NCBI GenBank assembly: GCA_948144175.1
Contig: CANXME010002591.1
Location: forward strand, 3,734,501-3,798,500
Direction: 5' to 3'
Source: Closterium sp. NIES-65
Lineage: Eukaryota > Streptophyta > Zygnematophyceae > Desmidiales > Closteriaceae
Length of the DNA: 64,000 nucleotides
Within the stretch, counting starts at the first letter, position 1; each line of letters starts with the position of its first letter. Below the pieces are notes generated by a model. It was not told the origin of the DNA. It worked only from the letters and a program-made list of their open reading frames with translations, and did no database searches. A program made the position numbers and the translations under genes. Of the stretch, positions 54,860-64,000 are shown in pieces.

Positions 54860-56006
54860 TGCTATCAGAGCAGGTCGACCCTCGCGGGTCGATCATGTGG
54901 ATGGGCCCACCCTGCTGCTTCCGCTGCTATCCTGCCTGTTGCGCGCCCCGCGCGCGCGACGTTCTTTGCCTGCCGCGCGCCCGGCGCACGTAGCGTTTTT
55001 TTTCTTCCCGCCGCGCACCCCGAGCGCGGGGCGAGCGCATGGCGGTTTCGTCGCCCGGCGCGGCGCCCCGGGGGCCCGCGCGCTGTCCCCTCCCGTCGCC
55101 CATCGCGGCGTCCCAGGGGCCCGCGCGCCGCACCCCTTCCCGTCGCCCGTCGACGCGCCCCGGGGGCCCGCGCGCCGCCCCTTCTCCCGTCGCCCGTCGA
55201 AGCGCCCCGGGGGCCCGCGCGCCGCCCTGCCCGTCGCCCTCCGCAGCGCCCTGGGGGCCCGCACGTCGCCCCCCCCTCTCGTCGCCTGTCGCGGCGTCCT
55301 GGGGGCCTGCGCGCCGCCCTGCCCGTCACCCGTCGCAGCGCCCCAGGGACCCACGCGCCGCCCCACTTCCGCTTGCACCAGCTGCTGCCCGCGTTTCTGC
55401 CCCGCGCCGCGCGCACGCTGCCTGCGTTTGGGGTGTGGGGGTGGCGGGTATGGGGGTGGCGGGTGTGTGAGCCGTCCCATGCTCCTCCTCCTCCTCTGTC
55501 TCCCACTGCTGCAGCTGCTGCTGAGGGGGGTGGGTGTGTGGGAGCCGAGGGAGTGGTGCTAGGGGGGTATCGTGGGAGTGGAGCTAGGGGTGCAGCAAGG
55601 GGTGTGTGAAAGGGGTGTGGAATAGTTGGGGGAGGTTGAGCGGAGGTAGCCGTTGTGATGTCAGCAGCGCCAGTAGTCCGGGTGTCACCCTTGCTCTGGT
55701 AGCCCAGCGAGCCTGCTGACGTTGGTCGCCCGTGGGTCCGTTGTTCCTGCCGCTTGTCTTAGCCGCGGAGCTAGTTACTCCAGTAGTCTGGATACCCTTG
55801 CTTGTGTCCGGTAGCCACCGTGCGCGCCGCTCCTGTTGCCCGTGTGTCTGCGGCTTCACCCGTCGCCTCCTATCTCCACTCCTCTCACAGTCCTTCCTCC
55901 TCCTCACTTGCCCTATGTGAGTGCCTCTAGATTTGCTTGTGCTTATGAACTTATTAAAAATGTCTGCTTGCTCTGCTGATTATACCCCACTTTGACTATG
56001 GGGGTG

Positions 56007-56148
56007 TGTCAGAATGTAAAATTTGTCTAGTCTGCAATGGGGTACTCTATAGTGAGTACAGCCTAGTTAGGGTTTGCTACTTGTATCCCAAATGCATGCA
56101 AGTCAAACCCTCTCTTCCCTGTTCTAACTTCTGCCTACTATCTCAACA
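56007..56148 (+). repeat. 3' LTR of N2
   Basis: 142 bp, TGTCAGAATG to TATCTCAACA, directly after GGGGGTG. Confidence 0.85.
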
Positions 56149-56343
56149 CCCACCATCGAGGTTCAGTTTCGATAATGCACAGTGCATTACTACAGTGATC
56201 CTGGCTTCTCAACCCTGAACAATCAGACTATATAACTTCCCAACACTGAGCAATCGGGGTGATGTTTTCCTGGAAAATGTGTACCAATAATAGAGGGGGA
56301 TTTTTTTTCCCAGAATCAGGGAGGCCTAATTTGAAACGTCAGC

Positions 56344-56504
56344 CCTGACCCCAGCGCCAGTCTTTTCCACAATCAACGTCGTGACCTCAATTTCTCGCCG
56401 CAATCAACGAGTCGACAAAGGGCAAGTATGGATACATATTCAACCACCTTATCCCTCCATCCTCCACACAAAAGAACTTCAGTAAAATCTACAGCAAGGG
56501 GGAG
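56344..56504. other. Short spacer between the 631-bp repeat and E5
   Basis: No gene seen. It ends CAAGGGGGAG just before the E5 LTR, which resembles a polypurine tract in the opposite orientation. This is probably coincidence or a trace of an older element. Confidence 0.4.
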
Positions 56505-56987
56505 TGTTGGAAATGGAAACTTAAGGAAATTTATATGCTGTTAGATTTTGTTACGATCAGAAGGTGATCAATCCTAGGATCTCCTCGGGAAGGTTCGCAC
56601 ACAGCTAGGTAGCATTGGTGGGCCCTTGACCTTAATAGCAGAGTGAATGTAAAATGCTTGAGATGATAAAAACATGCAAATACAAAGATATAAATATGAG
56701 TTCAAGGGAATTCGAATCGACCTAGCTAGCCATGTACTCTAAGGGTTACATTCCCTTACTCAAATTCATTCCCAACTGTGCGGCGCGTACAGTTACGAAA
56801 CTGTTCCCGCCTAATTCCTCTTGCCTGCAGCTGCCCGATGCCATCTGCTCCGACGGTCCCGATCCACCCTAACCGTCTGACGCTTCGAGTCAATTCTGAC
56901 CCTTCACATTCATTCTCGATATTGAGTGCTTCCTTAGCTGCGGTTAGGAGTGCACAATGATATCTTCATCCATTGCTTTTCGTAACA
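56505..56987 (-). repeat. 3' LTR of E5
   Basis: 483 bp. On the minus strand TGTTACGAAAAGC to CCATTTCCAACA, next to a purine tract at the pol end. The partner LTR was not seen, so the far boundary is inferred from TG/CA ends. Confidence 0.65.
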
Positions 56988-59900
56988 CCCCCCTTCACTC
57001 CTGGCCGTAGTTCTACTTGACCTGCTTGACCACTCTGCTGAGTTCGGAACTGTGCTGGTACTGCTGGCGTGGCAGTCGCTTCGTGAGAAAGTTTGCTGCC
57101 ATGTCACATGTTGGGCAGTAGCTCAAGTCAACCTTGCCTTTGTCCACTTCGTCCTTGACGAAAAACTACCGCAGCACAATGTGCTTGGTGCGGTTGATGA
57201 AGCCAGGTTTGTTCGCGATGCGGATCGTGCTTTGTTTGTCGCAGTGGAGGAGAAAGGTGGGCGAAGCTGGAATCTTCGCCTCCTGCAGGAGTTCGTGCAA
57301 GTAGAGTCCTTCGCGAACTGCTGCCGTCGCTGCGATGAACTCCGTTTCGGCCGACGACAAGGCAATCGGCTCCTGTTTCTACGAGTTCCACGAGATTGGT
57401 CCCGTCGATTCGAGCCGGAACAGGAAGCCAGTCTTGGACCGTCAATTATCAGGATCTGCTGGGTGATCGGCGTCCATGTAGCCGATGAGGTTGAATGATG
57501 GGGCGGGTACTGTTGAGTAGCACAACCCGATCTTGGGCGTTGAAATGAAGAACTGCAAGGCGCGCTGCAGGTCCAGAAGATTCTCAGCCGTTGGTTTGCG
57601 AGAATACTGAGCTAACTGGCTCGCGATGTAGGAGAGGTCGGGCCTGCATGTAACAGAGGCGAAGAGCAGACACCCCAGCTGTTGCTGATAAGTCTGAATT
57701 CCAGCGGGGGATAGGGCTTTGTTGTCGGGTTTGTGATTCGGTCCGGGAGTGCGGTAGGGAGTGGAGAGCGGTGCACGCGAAATGTTGAAGCGCTTCCCTA
57801 GCTCCTCTGCGTACTTAGCCGCTGAGAGGTGAATAGAATCTGGCGCATAGGAGATGTTGAGGCCTAAGAGCTGCTTCACTTCGTAGTTGCAGGTGATATC
57901 GACGCACCCCACCAGACTCTTCTCGAACTGATTCAGTAGTTCGTTGCTTGATCCTGTGTACAGCAGGTCGTAGACGTAGACCGTGAGTAGGATGTATTCT
58001 CTGCGAAAATCGCGGCGGCACATCCCAGGGTCATGAGGCATCTGCTTGAACCCGACTTCAAGTAGGATGTTGTGCAAATACTGCTGCCAGAGTCTTGGTG
58101 CTTGCTTGATCCCGTAAAGAGACTTGCGCAGCTGGCATACGCGCGAGTCCCCTTTGCCATATGTGTGCGGCTGCTCCACGTAAATCACAGCATCTACTAA
58201 CGCGTATAGAAACGCGTTCTTCACGTCGATCTGGCGTAGAGGCAGGTGTCTAGCGGCCGTGATGGTGAGCAGGATTCGGACGGAGGTGTGGTGACTGACC
58301 GGCACAAACGTCTGGTCAAAGTCGATACCGTGCCTCTGGTCGTAGCCGCGCACCACCCATCATGCCTTGAAGCGCTCGTCTGTTCCGTCCGCTGCCGTCT
58401 TTACGCGGAAGACCCATTTCCCCAAGAGAACCCTTGCGCCTTTAATCGCCACACGGTCGACTAACACCCAGGTGTCTCAGGATTCTAGCGCCTTGATCTC
58501 CGCGTTCATTGCCTTGCGCCACTCCTTGCTGTGTGGTCCGGTGAGGGCTTGACGCGGGTTTCGTGGTTCGATGACATGTGGCGCTTTCGAGGTTGCGGTG
58601 TGGAGCCCGAGCAGCTGTAGCCCTAAGATGGTGCTGTCGTGGCGATGCTGCGGGACGACATCCTGCACGTCATCATCATCGCTCTCTGGCTCAGGTGCTG
58701 GTGGCGCTGCACCTCTGCCGCTTCCGCCTGCTCCTCCTATTCCTCCTCCAGAGGAATCGTCGTTATCGTCGTCACTGCTGTGACAATCTCCCCTTGTGAA
58801 CTCGCCCCTGGTGTTCTACTCCAGGATTGCTGCAGCTGCTTCGTCCTCGGGCGTTGCGTAGCTATGTCCGTCATTCGCATAAACGCGATTCGCTTTGGTC
58901 TCTTCGTCATGACGGAACTGCTCGAGAAAGAGGCGTTCGTAGAAAATGACGTCTCGCGCGTGGGCAATTTTCTGGCTGAGAAGGTCTAGGATGATCCATG
59001 CCTTGTGCTCGTGGCTGATCCCGAGGTGAATGCCCCATCGCGCGCGGCTAGCAGATTCGCCGATGGTTGACGTTGGCGGGCGATACTGCACCATGCACCC
59101 CCACAAGCGGAGCATGGAGGTGTCGCTCTTGGTCCCCGTCCACTTCACATGCGGGGAGAGGTTGCCGGTGATTGCGGTGGTTGACAGCAGGTTGTGCACC
59201 CTTACAGCGTGGTGCATCAGGTAGGTCCAGTAGGTCGGCAGGAGCTTCGATTGCTTCATTAGTGCGCGCACCCTTTGTCATGAGTGTGTGGTTTGTCCGC
59301 TCGGCTACGCCCTACTGCTGGTGCGCGTAGGGGAGAGAAACATGATGCTCGATCCCCTTTTGCGCATAAGTCTTGCATCTCCTTGCTCCTGAATTCTGCT
59401 GCGCCGTCAGATTGCCTAATTTTCAGCTTCTCCCCGGACTGCCGCTGCGCGTGTGCTAGCCAGAGGCGGAATACCTCGTATGCTCTACTGCGTGATTCCA
59501 CGTTCACGACCCACACATAGCGTGTTCCGACATCAATGAATGCAAGTGTGTACATTTCTTCGTCGACTCCGCAGTGCCCCACGTTCAGGAAGTCACTGTA
59601 TACCTTCTGTAGCTTGGAGTAACAGTTCGTCCCAGGCTCGAGCAGCGCGAACGGTTGGTGGCTTAGCACAGCTTCGGGGCAGACGGTGCAGTTGCGCGGA
59701 TGTGTCGCGCCTCTCACTTCGGTGCCATCTGGTCGCAAGAGCGCCCCGGGAGCGAAGACACCTGCTTCGAAGGGTGACCGAGGGAAGGGTGACCGAGGCG
59801 CTGGTGCCAGAGCGCATCGTCGGCGCGAAAACCGGAGGTGCACATGTAGCGCGTGAGAGCTTTGTCAGGGTCTTCGTCAGGTACTGGGGCAGGTGCTGCT

Positions 59901-60214
59901 GCTGCTTTGGCTTCTTCGTTGGCGGTGGTTAGCATCAGCGCAAAGAACTCTCTGTCGCGGAGATTGGAGAGGGGGATGTTAGTCCCAGGGATAGTTCCCG
60001 GGACGAAGGTGGGTTCACGCGGTTCGGGGGCAGGTCCGTAGACGGTGCGACGTAGGGTCGACGGCTCATTGCCCCAATCGATGATGTCCTAGGGTTCGCG
60101 ATGCGGCGGGTTGTCAGGAGGAGGTAGCGCGAGGGGGGCATGGCGCGGGGGGCGACCAAGGGGAACAACTGCAGGTGTAGCCTCTGCTTCCTCTGCTTCT
60201 CCTTCTCCCCCCCT

Positions 60215-61102
60215 TTATTCTTTGCGGGAAGTCCCCCAGCCGCTGCCTTCGTTGCTAGTTGCCATAACCCAACCGCCGCTTGCACTTGCCCAGGTTCCGC
60301 CGCTGTTGCCCCATCCGCCGGTGTCACTCGTGCCCCATCCGCCAGCGCTTCCCCACCCCTCTTCATTGGAGGCGTTCTCCTCGTCTTTGGCTCCCCATAC
60401 GCCGCAGGCGAATGTCCCGCGTGCTTCGGCGAGGCTCTGTTGGCAAAGTTCCTCAGCTTCACGGCGCGCCAAGGTTTCTTCTTCCGCCATGGTGAGCTTT
60501 GCTGAGGGGTTGCGCCAGTGGGGGTAAGCCTTTTGGAATTCCTCCCATGTGTAGGGGCACGCAACTCCGAGCGCGTCGAAGGTGCCGATACCAGTGCCGC
60601 ACAGCATGCCTTGGAGATGCTGCGAGGGGGGTCCAATGAGAGGGTGTTCTGGTGTGCCGAACACGCCGCGCGTGGTAATTTCGAGTTCCAACTGTGACAT
60701 TCCTTCTTCTGGAGGTGCACTTTGCTCAGCTTCTGCGATGGTGGCAAGTCCACGACCGGCAATTGCGCTTGTTGACGCAGTAGGTGTGTGGCAGTCCCTG
60801 CAGATGCCGTCTGCGCCAGGGTCATGCAGCGCTAACTCACGCGAGTGAGGGTGATGCGGCATCCACGGTCTTCCGTCAGGGTGCTTCCAATCCCGGCGGT
60901 GAATGTGTTCGAAGTGCAGTGGGACGAGGTCGATTAACTCGTGCGAATCGCCGCTGCAGTCGGGAATGTCGAAGTCCAAGACGTATACTCCGTTTTGGGA
61001 GTGCGCTCTTCCGATCTGCCTGCGGGGGAAGGTCCTCGATTCGTAGTGCAGCAGGATGTCGCGTGTCTCACGGTCCGTGCTGAGATCGACGCCGCAGTCC
61101 AT
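60215..61102 (-). other. E5 polyprotein segment: protease end and GW/WG-rich spacer
   Basis: An open stretch of 295 codons. Its start (MDCGVDLSTD...VYVLDFDIPD) is the C-terminal part of a copia protease region. Then comes a segment with no family I recognise (residues about 55-230), with a His/Pro stretch WMPHHPHSREL and a CRDC pair. Residues about 232-295 are Gly/Trp/Ser/Asn-rich, with about seven tryptophans: VWG, EGWGS, GGWGTSD, GGWGNS, GTWAS, GGWVM, SGWGT. Copia elements usually pass from protease to GAG-pre-integrase with a much shorter linker. The WG spacing resembles Argonaute-hook proteins. Function is inference. Confidence 0.55.
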
Positions 61103-62667
61103 GAGTTGGGCGGCGGAAAGCAGGTTGAAGCGCAGGTTCTAGACGATGAGCACATCATTAAGTGTGATGTGCGTGCGGCATCCTCATGCCTTGAGCACTA
61201 CGATGCCTTGCGCGCTTGAGCGCAGGCGCGTATTGTTGGCCACTATGACGTAGGTGACCGTGGGCGTGACGACTGCGTTGGATATGTAACGCTCCGAGCC
61301 CACCATGTGCTGGCCGCAGCAGCTGTCCAGGTACCAGGTGTTGTAGCGCTTCCTGTCGTCACGTGCGAGCAGTGCCAGTCGCGGCGTGACGATGTGAGGT
61401 GTGTCGAATTTAAGGAATTGTTCGCGCGAGAGCCAATCGAGTGGCGCCGCCCGCATGTCACGTATGTGCGGGGGACTTTCAAGCAGCGGGACTGGAAGAT
61501 TCCAGTCCTGGTCGTCAACGTCGGACTGAACGGGTTATGTTGGAGAACGCGCCAATGGGGTGCGGTGCTGGCTCAGGTGATGGTGAGCGCACGCGGCGAC
61601 GACGCGACTCGCCCGTCATGGCCATGTTGCTCATGACGTTGCGAATTGGGGCAGACGATGACGGCTGCTGCTGCTGATGCTGAACCGTTTGGTTCAGGTT
61701 GCGCGCTAGGGGTTGATACCCCTGGGCTGGACGCACAGCGCCTTGTGCGTCTTGTCGATCAGACCAGTTGCTCGGATTGGTCTGGCGAGGGCGAGATCGG
61801 GAATTACATCGATCCGCCAAATGCCCGAAATTTCTGCAGATCTTGCAGAAGAGGCGCCGCGGCCATCGCTCTTCGGTGTTGTCGGCGTAGAAGGCGGACC
61901 GTTCGCGTTCTCGTCGTGGCGCTGGTCGCTGCTGATCCATATCCCATCGATCGACGAGAAGGGCGGTGCAAAGGGCGGTCTCCGAGATGACCCCCTGCTG
62001 CCGGAGGAGCGCCTTGCAGGGCCGCCACTTTGGGCCAAGCCCTTGAAGCATGATGTTGACAAAAATCTCCTCTGATATCGAGCTTCCCAACTTCGCGATT
62101 TGATCGCGAAGGCTCCGACAGCGGTTAATGTAACTGTTGGCCTTCTCCCCTGGGGCCATTTTGGTTTCCAGTAGCTGCTGGAGCAGCCGGCTCGAAGAGA
62201 CGGAGTCCTTCGGTTGATACACGCCGTTAAGGTGGCACCAAGCGTCGAGGGCTGGAGCGAGCGAGGTTTTGTACGAACGAATGTTCAACTGCTCCGCCAG
62301 CGACATGTTGCGCAGAAGAATACCGTACGCCATCAGAGCCTCGTTGTAGTACCTCACCTTGGCGCCGTCGGTATCTTCAGCAGGCTCCGTGTAACTCCCG
62401 TCGAAGTAATGAAAAATCTTAGCGTTCTGCAGCAGGAGCTCCAGCTCGAAGCTCCTAGTATAGAAGTCCCTGTCGTCAAAACACACACTTGTCTATAATT
62501 TTTATATGCTGAGAAACCTTGATTGCGCAGAGACAATTGCTTCTTCACTAGGACGGGGAGTCTTGGGGGTTTAGCCATTTGTGTCTAGGGAGAAAGTGTG
62601 CGGGGCGGCGTTCTGGCCATTTGGGGTCGGTTGAATAGGTTGCGAGGAGGTTGCCGCATCGCTGTTC

Positions 62668-62799
62668 TGTCAGAATGTTATAATTGTCTAGGCTACAGTG
62701 GGGTACTCTATAGCGAGTACAACCCAATTAGGGTTTCCTATATGTATGCCAACTGCTGCTAGTGCAACCCCTCTCTTCTTCATTCCTCATTTTTTAACA
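62668..62799 (+). repeat. 5' LTR of N3
   Basis: 132 bp, TGTCAGAATG to TTTTTTAACA. The core 'ggctacagtggggtactctata' and 'acaacccaattagggtttcctatatgta' are shared with the E1 and N LTRs. Confidence 0.85.
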
Positions 62800-63411
62800 T
62801 GCTATTAGAGCATCTACGCTCCTGGCCTGCGGGCCCACCTAACTGCTTCCGCTGCCACTCTGTCTGCGGCACGCCCCGTGGCGTGCCCCTCGCGCGACCC
62901 TTAGCGGCCCCGTCGCCACCCCTTGCGGCCCCGTCGCCGCCCTTCTTGGCCCCTCGCGGCCCCTTCGCGGCCCCGTCGCGGACCCTTCGCGGCCCCGTCG
63001 CCGCCCCTAGCGGCCCATCGCCGCCCTTCCAGGCCCCTCGCAGCCCCTTCGCGGCCCCGTCGCCGCCCCTATCGGCCCCGTCGCCGCCTCCAGCGGCCCC
63101 GTCGCCGCCCCTTGCGGCCCCGTCGCCGCCCCTTGCGGCCCCATCGCCGCCCCTAACGGCCCCGTCGCCGACCTTTCAGGCCCCTCGCGGCCCCTTCGCG
63201 GCCCCGTCGCCGCCCCTATCGGCCCCGTCGCCGCCTCCAGCGGCCCCGTCGCCGCCCCTTGCGGCCCCGTCGCCGCCCCTTTCAGCCCTGCCTCGACCCT
63301 GCCCCGGCCCCGCCCCGGCCATGCCCCGTCGCCTGTCGCGGCGCACCGGGGGCACGTGCACCGCTCCCCCCCTCTTTTCCCGTCGCCTGTCGAGGCGAAC
63401 TGAGGGGCGAC

Positions 63412-63442
<31 letters not shown>

Positions 63443-64000
63443 GCGAGCGTCACCCCTTCTGCCGCCTGTTTTGGCGCCCTGGGAGGCCGCGCGTCGCCCC
63501 CCCCCCCCCACCCGTAACCTCCCTACCCGTCGCCCGGCCCTGCCCTGTGTTAGGGTTTGGGGGTGGCGAGTAGGGGGTGGCGGGTGTGTGGTCTCCCCTG
63601 CTCCTCCTCCTCCTCTGTCTCCCACTGCTGCAGCTGCCGCTGAGGGGGGTGGGTGTGTGGGAGTCGACGGAGTGGTGCTAGGGGGTGGGGTGTGAGTGAA
63701 CCTAGGGTGTAGCAGGGGGTGTGTGAAAAGGGGGGTGACGTGGGAGTGGAGCTAGGGGTGCAGCAAGGAGTGTGTGAAAGGGGGTTGGGACAGTTGGGGG
63801 AGGTTGAACCGAGGCTTTCGTTGTGTCGTTAGCAGCACCAGTAGTCCGGGGCGCTGCTCCGGTAGCCCAGTCGTAGCCAGCTGCGCCAGTCGCCCGTGGG
63901 TCCGTTACTCCTGCCGCTCGTCTTAGCCGCGGAGCCAGTTACTCCAGTAGTCCGGGGCGCTGTTACGGTAGCCGCTGTGCCAGTGTGACTCCTGTTGCCC
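62668..64000 (+). mobile_element. Non-autonomous LTR retroelement N3, 5' part
   Basis: 5' LTR 62668-62799 and primer-site variant TGCTATTAGAGCATC from 62800. Leader of GCGGCCCCGTCGCCGCCCCT repeats (62890-63300), a 30-bp G run near 63414-63443, then the 3' block shared with N1 and N2 from about 63590 ('ctcccactgctgcagctgc', 'ggagtggtgctagggggtg', 'ccagtagtccgg'). The window ends before the 3' LTR. Proline/alanine ORFs over the leader are artefacts. It lies just upstream of E5 Gag and probably inserted into E5's 5' region. Confidence 0.8.

Larger units (their letters stand above)
54717..56148 (+). mobile_element. Non-autonomous LTR retroelement N2
   Basis: LTRs 54717-54859 and 56007-56148, about 12% different by eye, so old. 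Primer site TGCTATCAGAGCAGG (54860-54874), polypurine tract GACTATGGGGG before the 3' LTR. Target bases TCCAC on the left and CCCAC on the right match the empty site in copy A. The internal 1.15 kb is a GC-rich leader of about 45-50-bp CGTCGCCCGTCG repeats (54.95-55.37 kb), then the 3' block shared with N1 and N3 ('ctcccactgctgcagctgc', 'ggagtggtgctaggggg', 'ccagtagtccgg'). No gag or pol. Confidence 0.85.
54276..56343. repeat. 631-bp unknown repeat, copy B, interrupted by N2
   Basis: 54276-54716 and 56149-56343 together correspond to copy A. The break falls at the point where copy A reads ACACCCACCATCG, and the target bases CCCAC/TCCAC flank the N2 insertion. Confidence 0.75.
56505..62667 (-). 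mobile_element. Ty1/copia element E5 with Trp/Gly-rich spacer (fossil)
   Basis: Minus strand: 3' LTR 56505-56987 with AGTGAAGGGGGG beside it. Gag about 61.5-62.58 kb, beginning MAKPPRLPVLVKKQ, with knuckle CKICRNFGHLADRC. Protease region about 60.95-61.4 kb (YLDSCCGQHM). A long spacer about 59.95-60.95 kb. GAG-pre-integrase LWHQRLGHPS about 59.8 kb. Integrase 58.8-59.6 kb. RT 57.6-58.6 kb (QIDVKNAFLYA, YGIKQAPRLW). RNase H 57.1-57.5 kb. The 5' LTR was not found: N3 begins about 90 bp upstream of the Gag start. This is a lineage different from E1/E4 and E3. It is broken in several places, chiefly in integrase and RT. Confidence 0.85.

Noticed and set aside
56495-56505. CAAGGGGGAG-TGTTGG as the 3' end of a plus-strand copia element
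   Set aside because: No plus-strand pol lies to the left. The same LTR fits the minus-strand E5, whose pol end and purine tract adjoin it on the right.
62799-63695. 298-codon Pro/Ala-rich ORF at the right end
   Set aside because: It spans the primer site and GC-rich leader repeats of N3 and the G run. No domain, and other N copies are open in different frames.

Overview
All calls come from reading the sequence by eye, without database searches. The window looks like nuclear DNA of a streptophyte: a charophyte alga or early land plant is my best guess (inference), and I cannot name the species. The reasons are a plant-type LRR receptor-like kinase whose leucine-rich repeats sit on separate 72-nt phase-2 exons, Ty1/copia elements primed by initiator-Met tRNA, and tRNA-derived SINE-like repeats. 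About 45 kb of the 64 kb is LTR-retrotransposon fossil, much of it nested. No rRNA, tRNA, CRISPR or bacterial-type operon was seen.

Layout. 1-1682: 3' part of a broken copia element with its 3' LTR. 1683-2045: SINE-like repeat. 2046-10923: a short non-autonomous LTR element on the minus strand (N1), split by a full-size copia element on the plus strand (E1, 2887-10339, target duplication GAAGC). 10924-12009: gene-poor, AT-richer DNA. 12010-13920: 5' part of another copia element. That element is interrupted by a minus-strand copia element with LTRs of about 1.16 kb (13921-24432), which is itself split by a third minus-strand copia element (15787-22342).

24433-40205 is the host island. A plus-strand LRR receptor kinase gene (exons 24867-35188, 5' end not seen) faces a decayed minus-strand LRR exon array (35732-40200). 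Both are full of tandemly duplicated exon pieces, pyrimidine-rich minisatellites on the sense strand, and short palindromes that repeatedly fall at or near the duplication junctions.

40206-53263: a broken minus-strand copia element (E4) split by a young, whole-looking plus-strand copia element (E3, 40668-47170; two 829-bp LTRs about 99% alike, target duplication GTAGA, one 1589-codon ORF). 53264-56346: two copies of a 631-bp unknown repeat. The second copy carries a non-autonomous LTR element (N2, 54717-56148) and the first copy preserves the empty site. 56505-62667: a broken minus-strand copia element (E5) of another lineage, with an unusual Trp/Gly-rich spacer between protease and integrase. 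62668-64000: 5' part of a third non-autonomous element (N3).

The most unusual signals are (1) a recurring palindrome, TTTTGAG-six bases-CTCAAAA, at junctions between tandem duplicates; (2) a GW/WG-rich, Argonaute-hook-like stretch in the E5 polyprotein spacer; and (3) a three-copy non-autonomous LTR family sharing LTR sequence and a GC-rich leader with the autonomous elements here.
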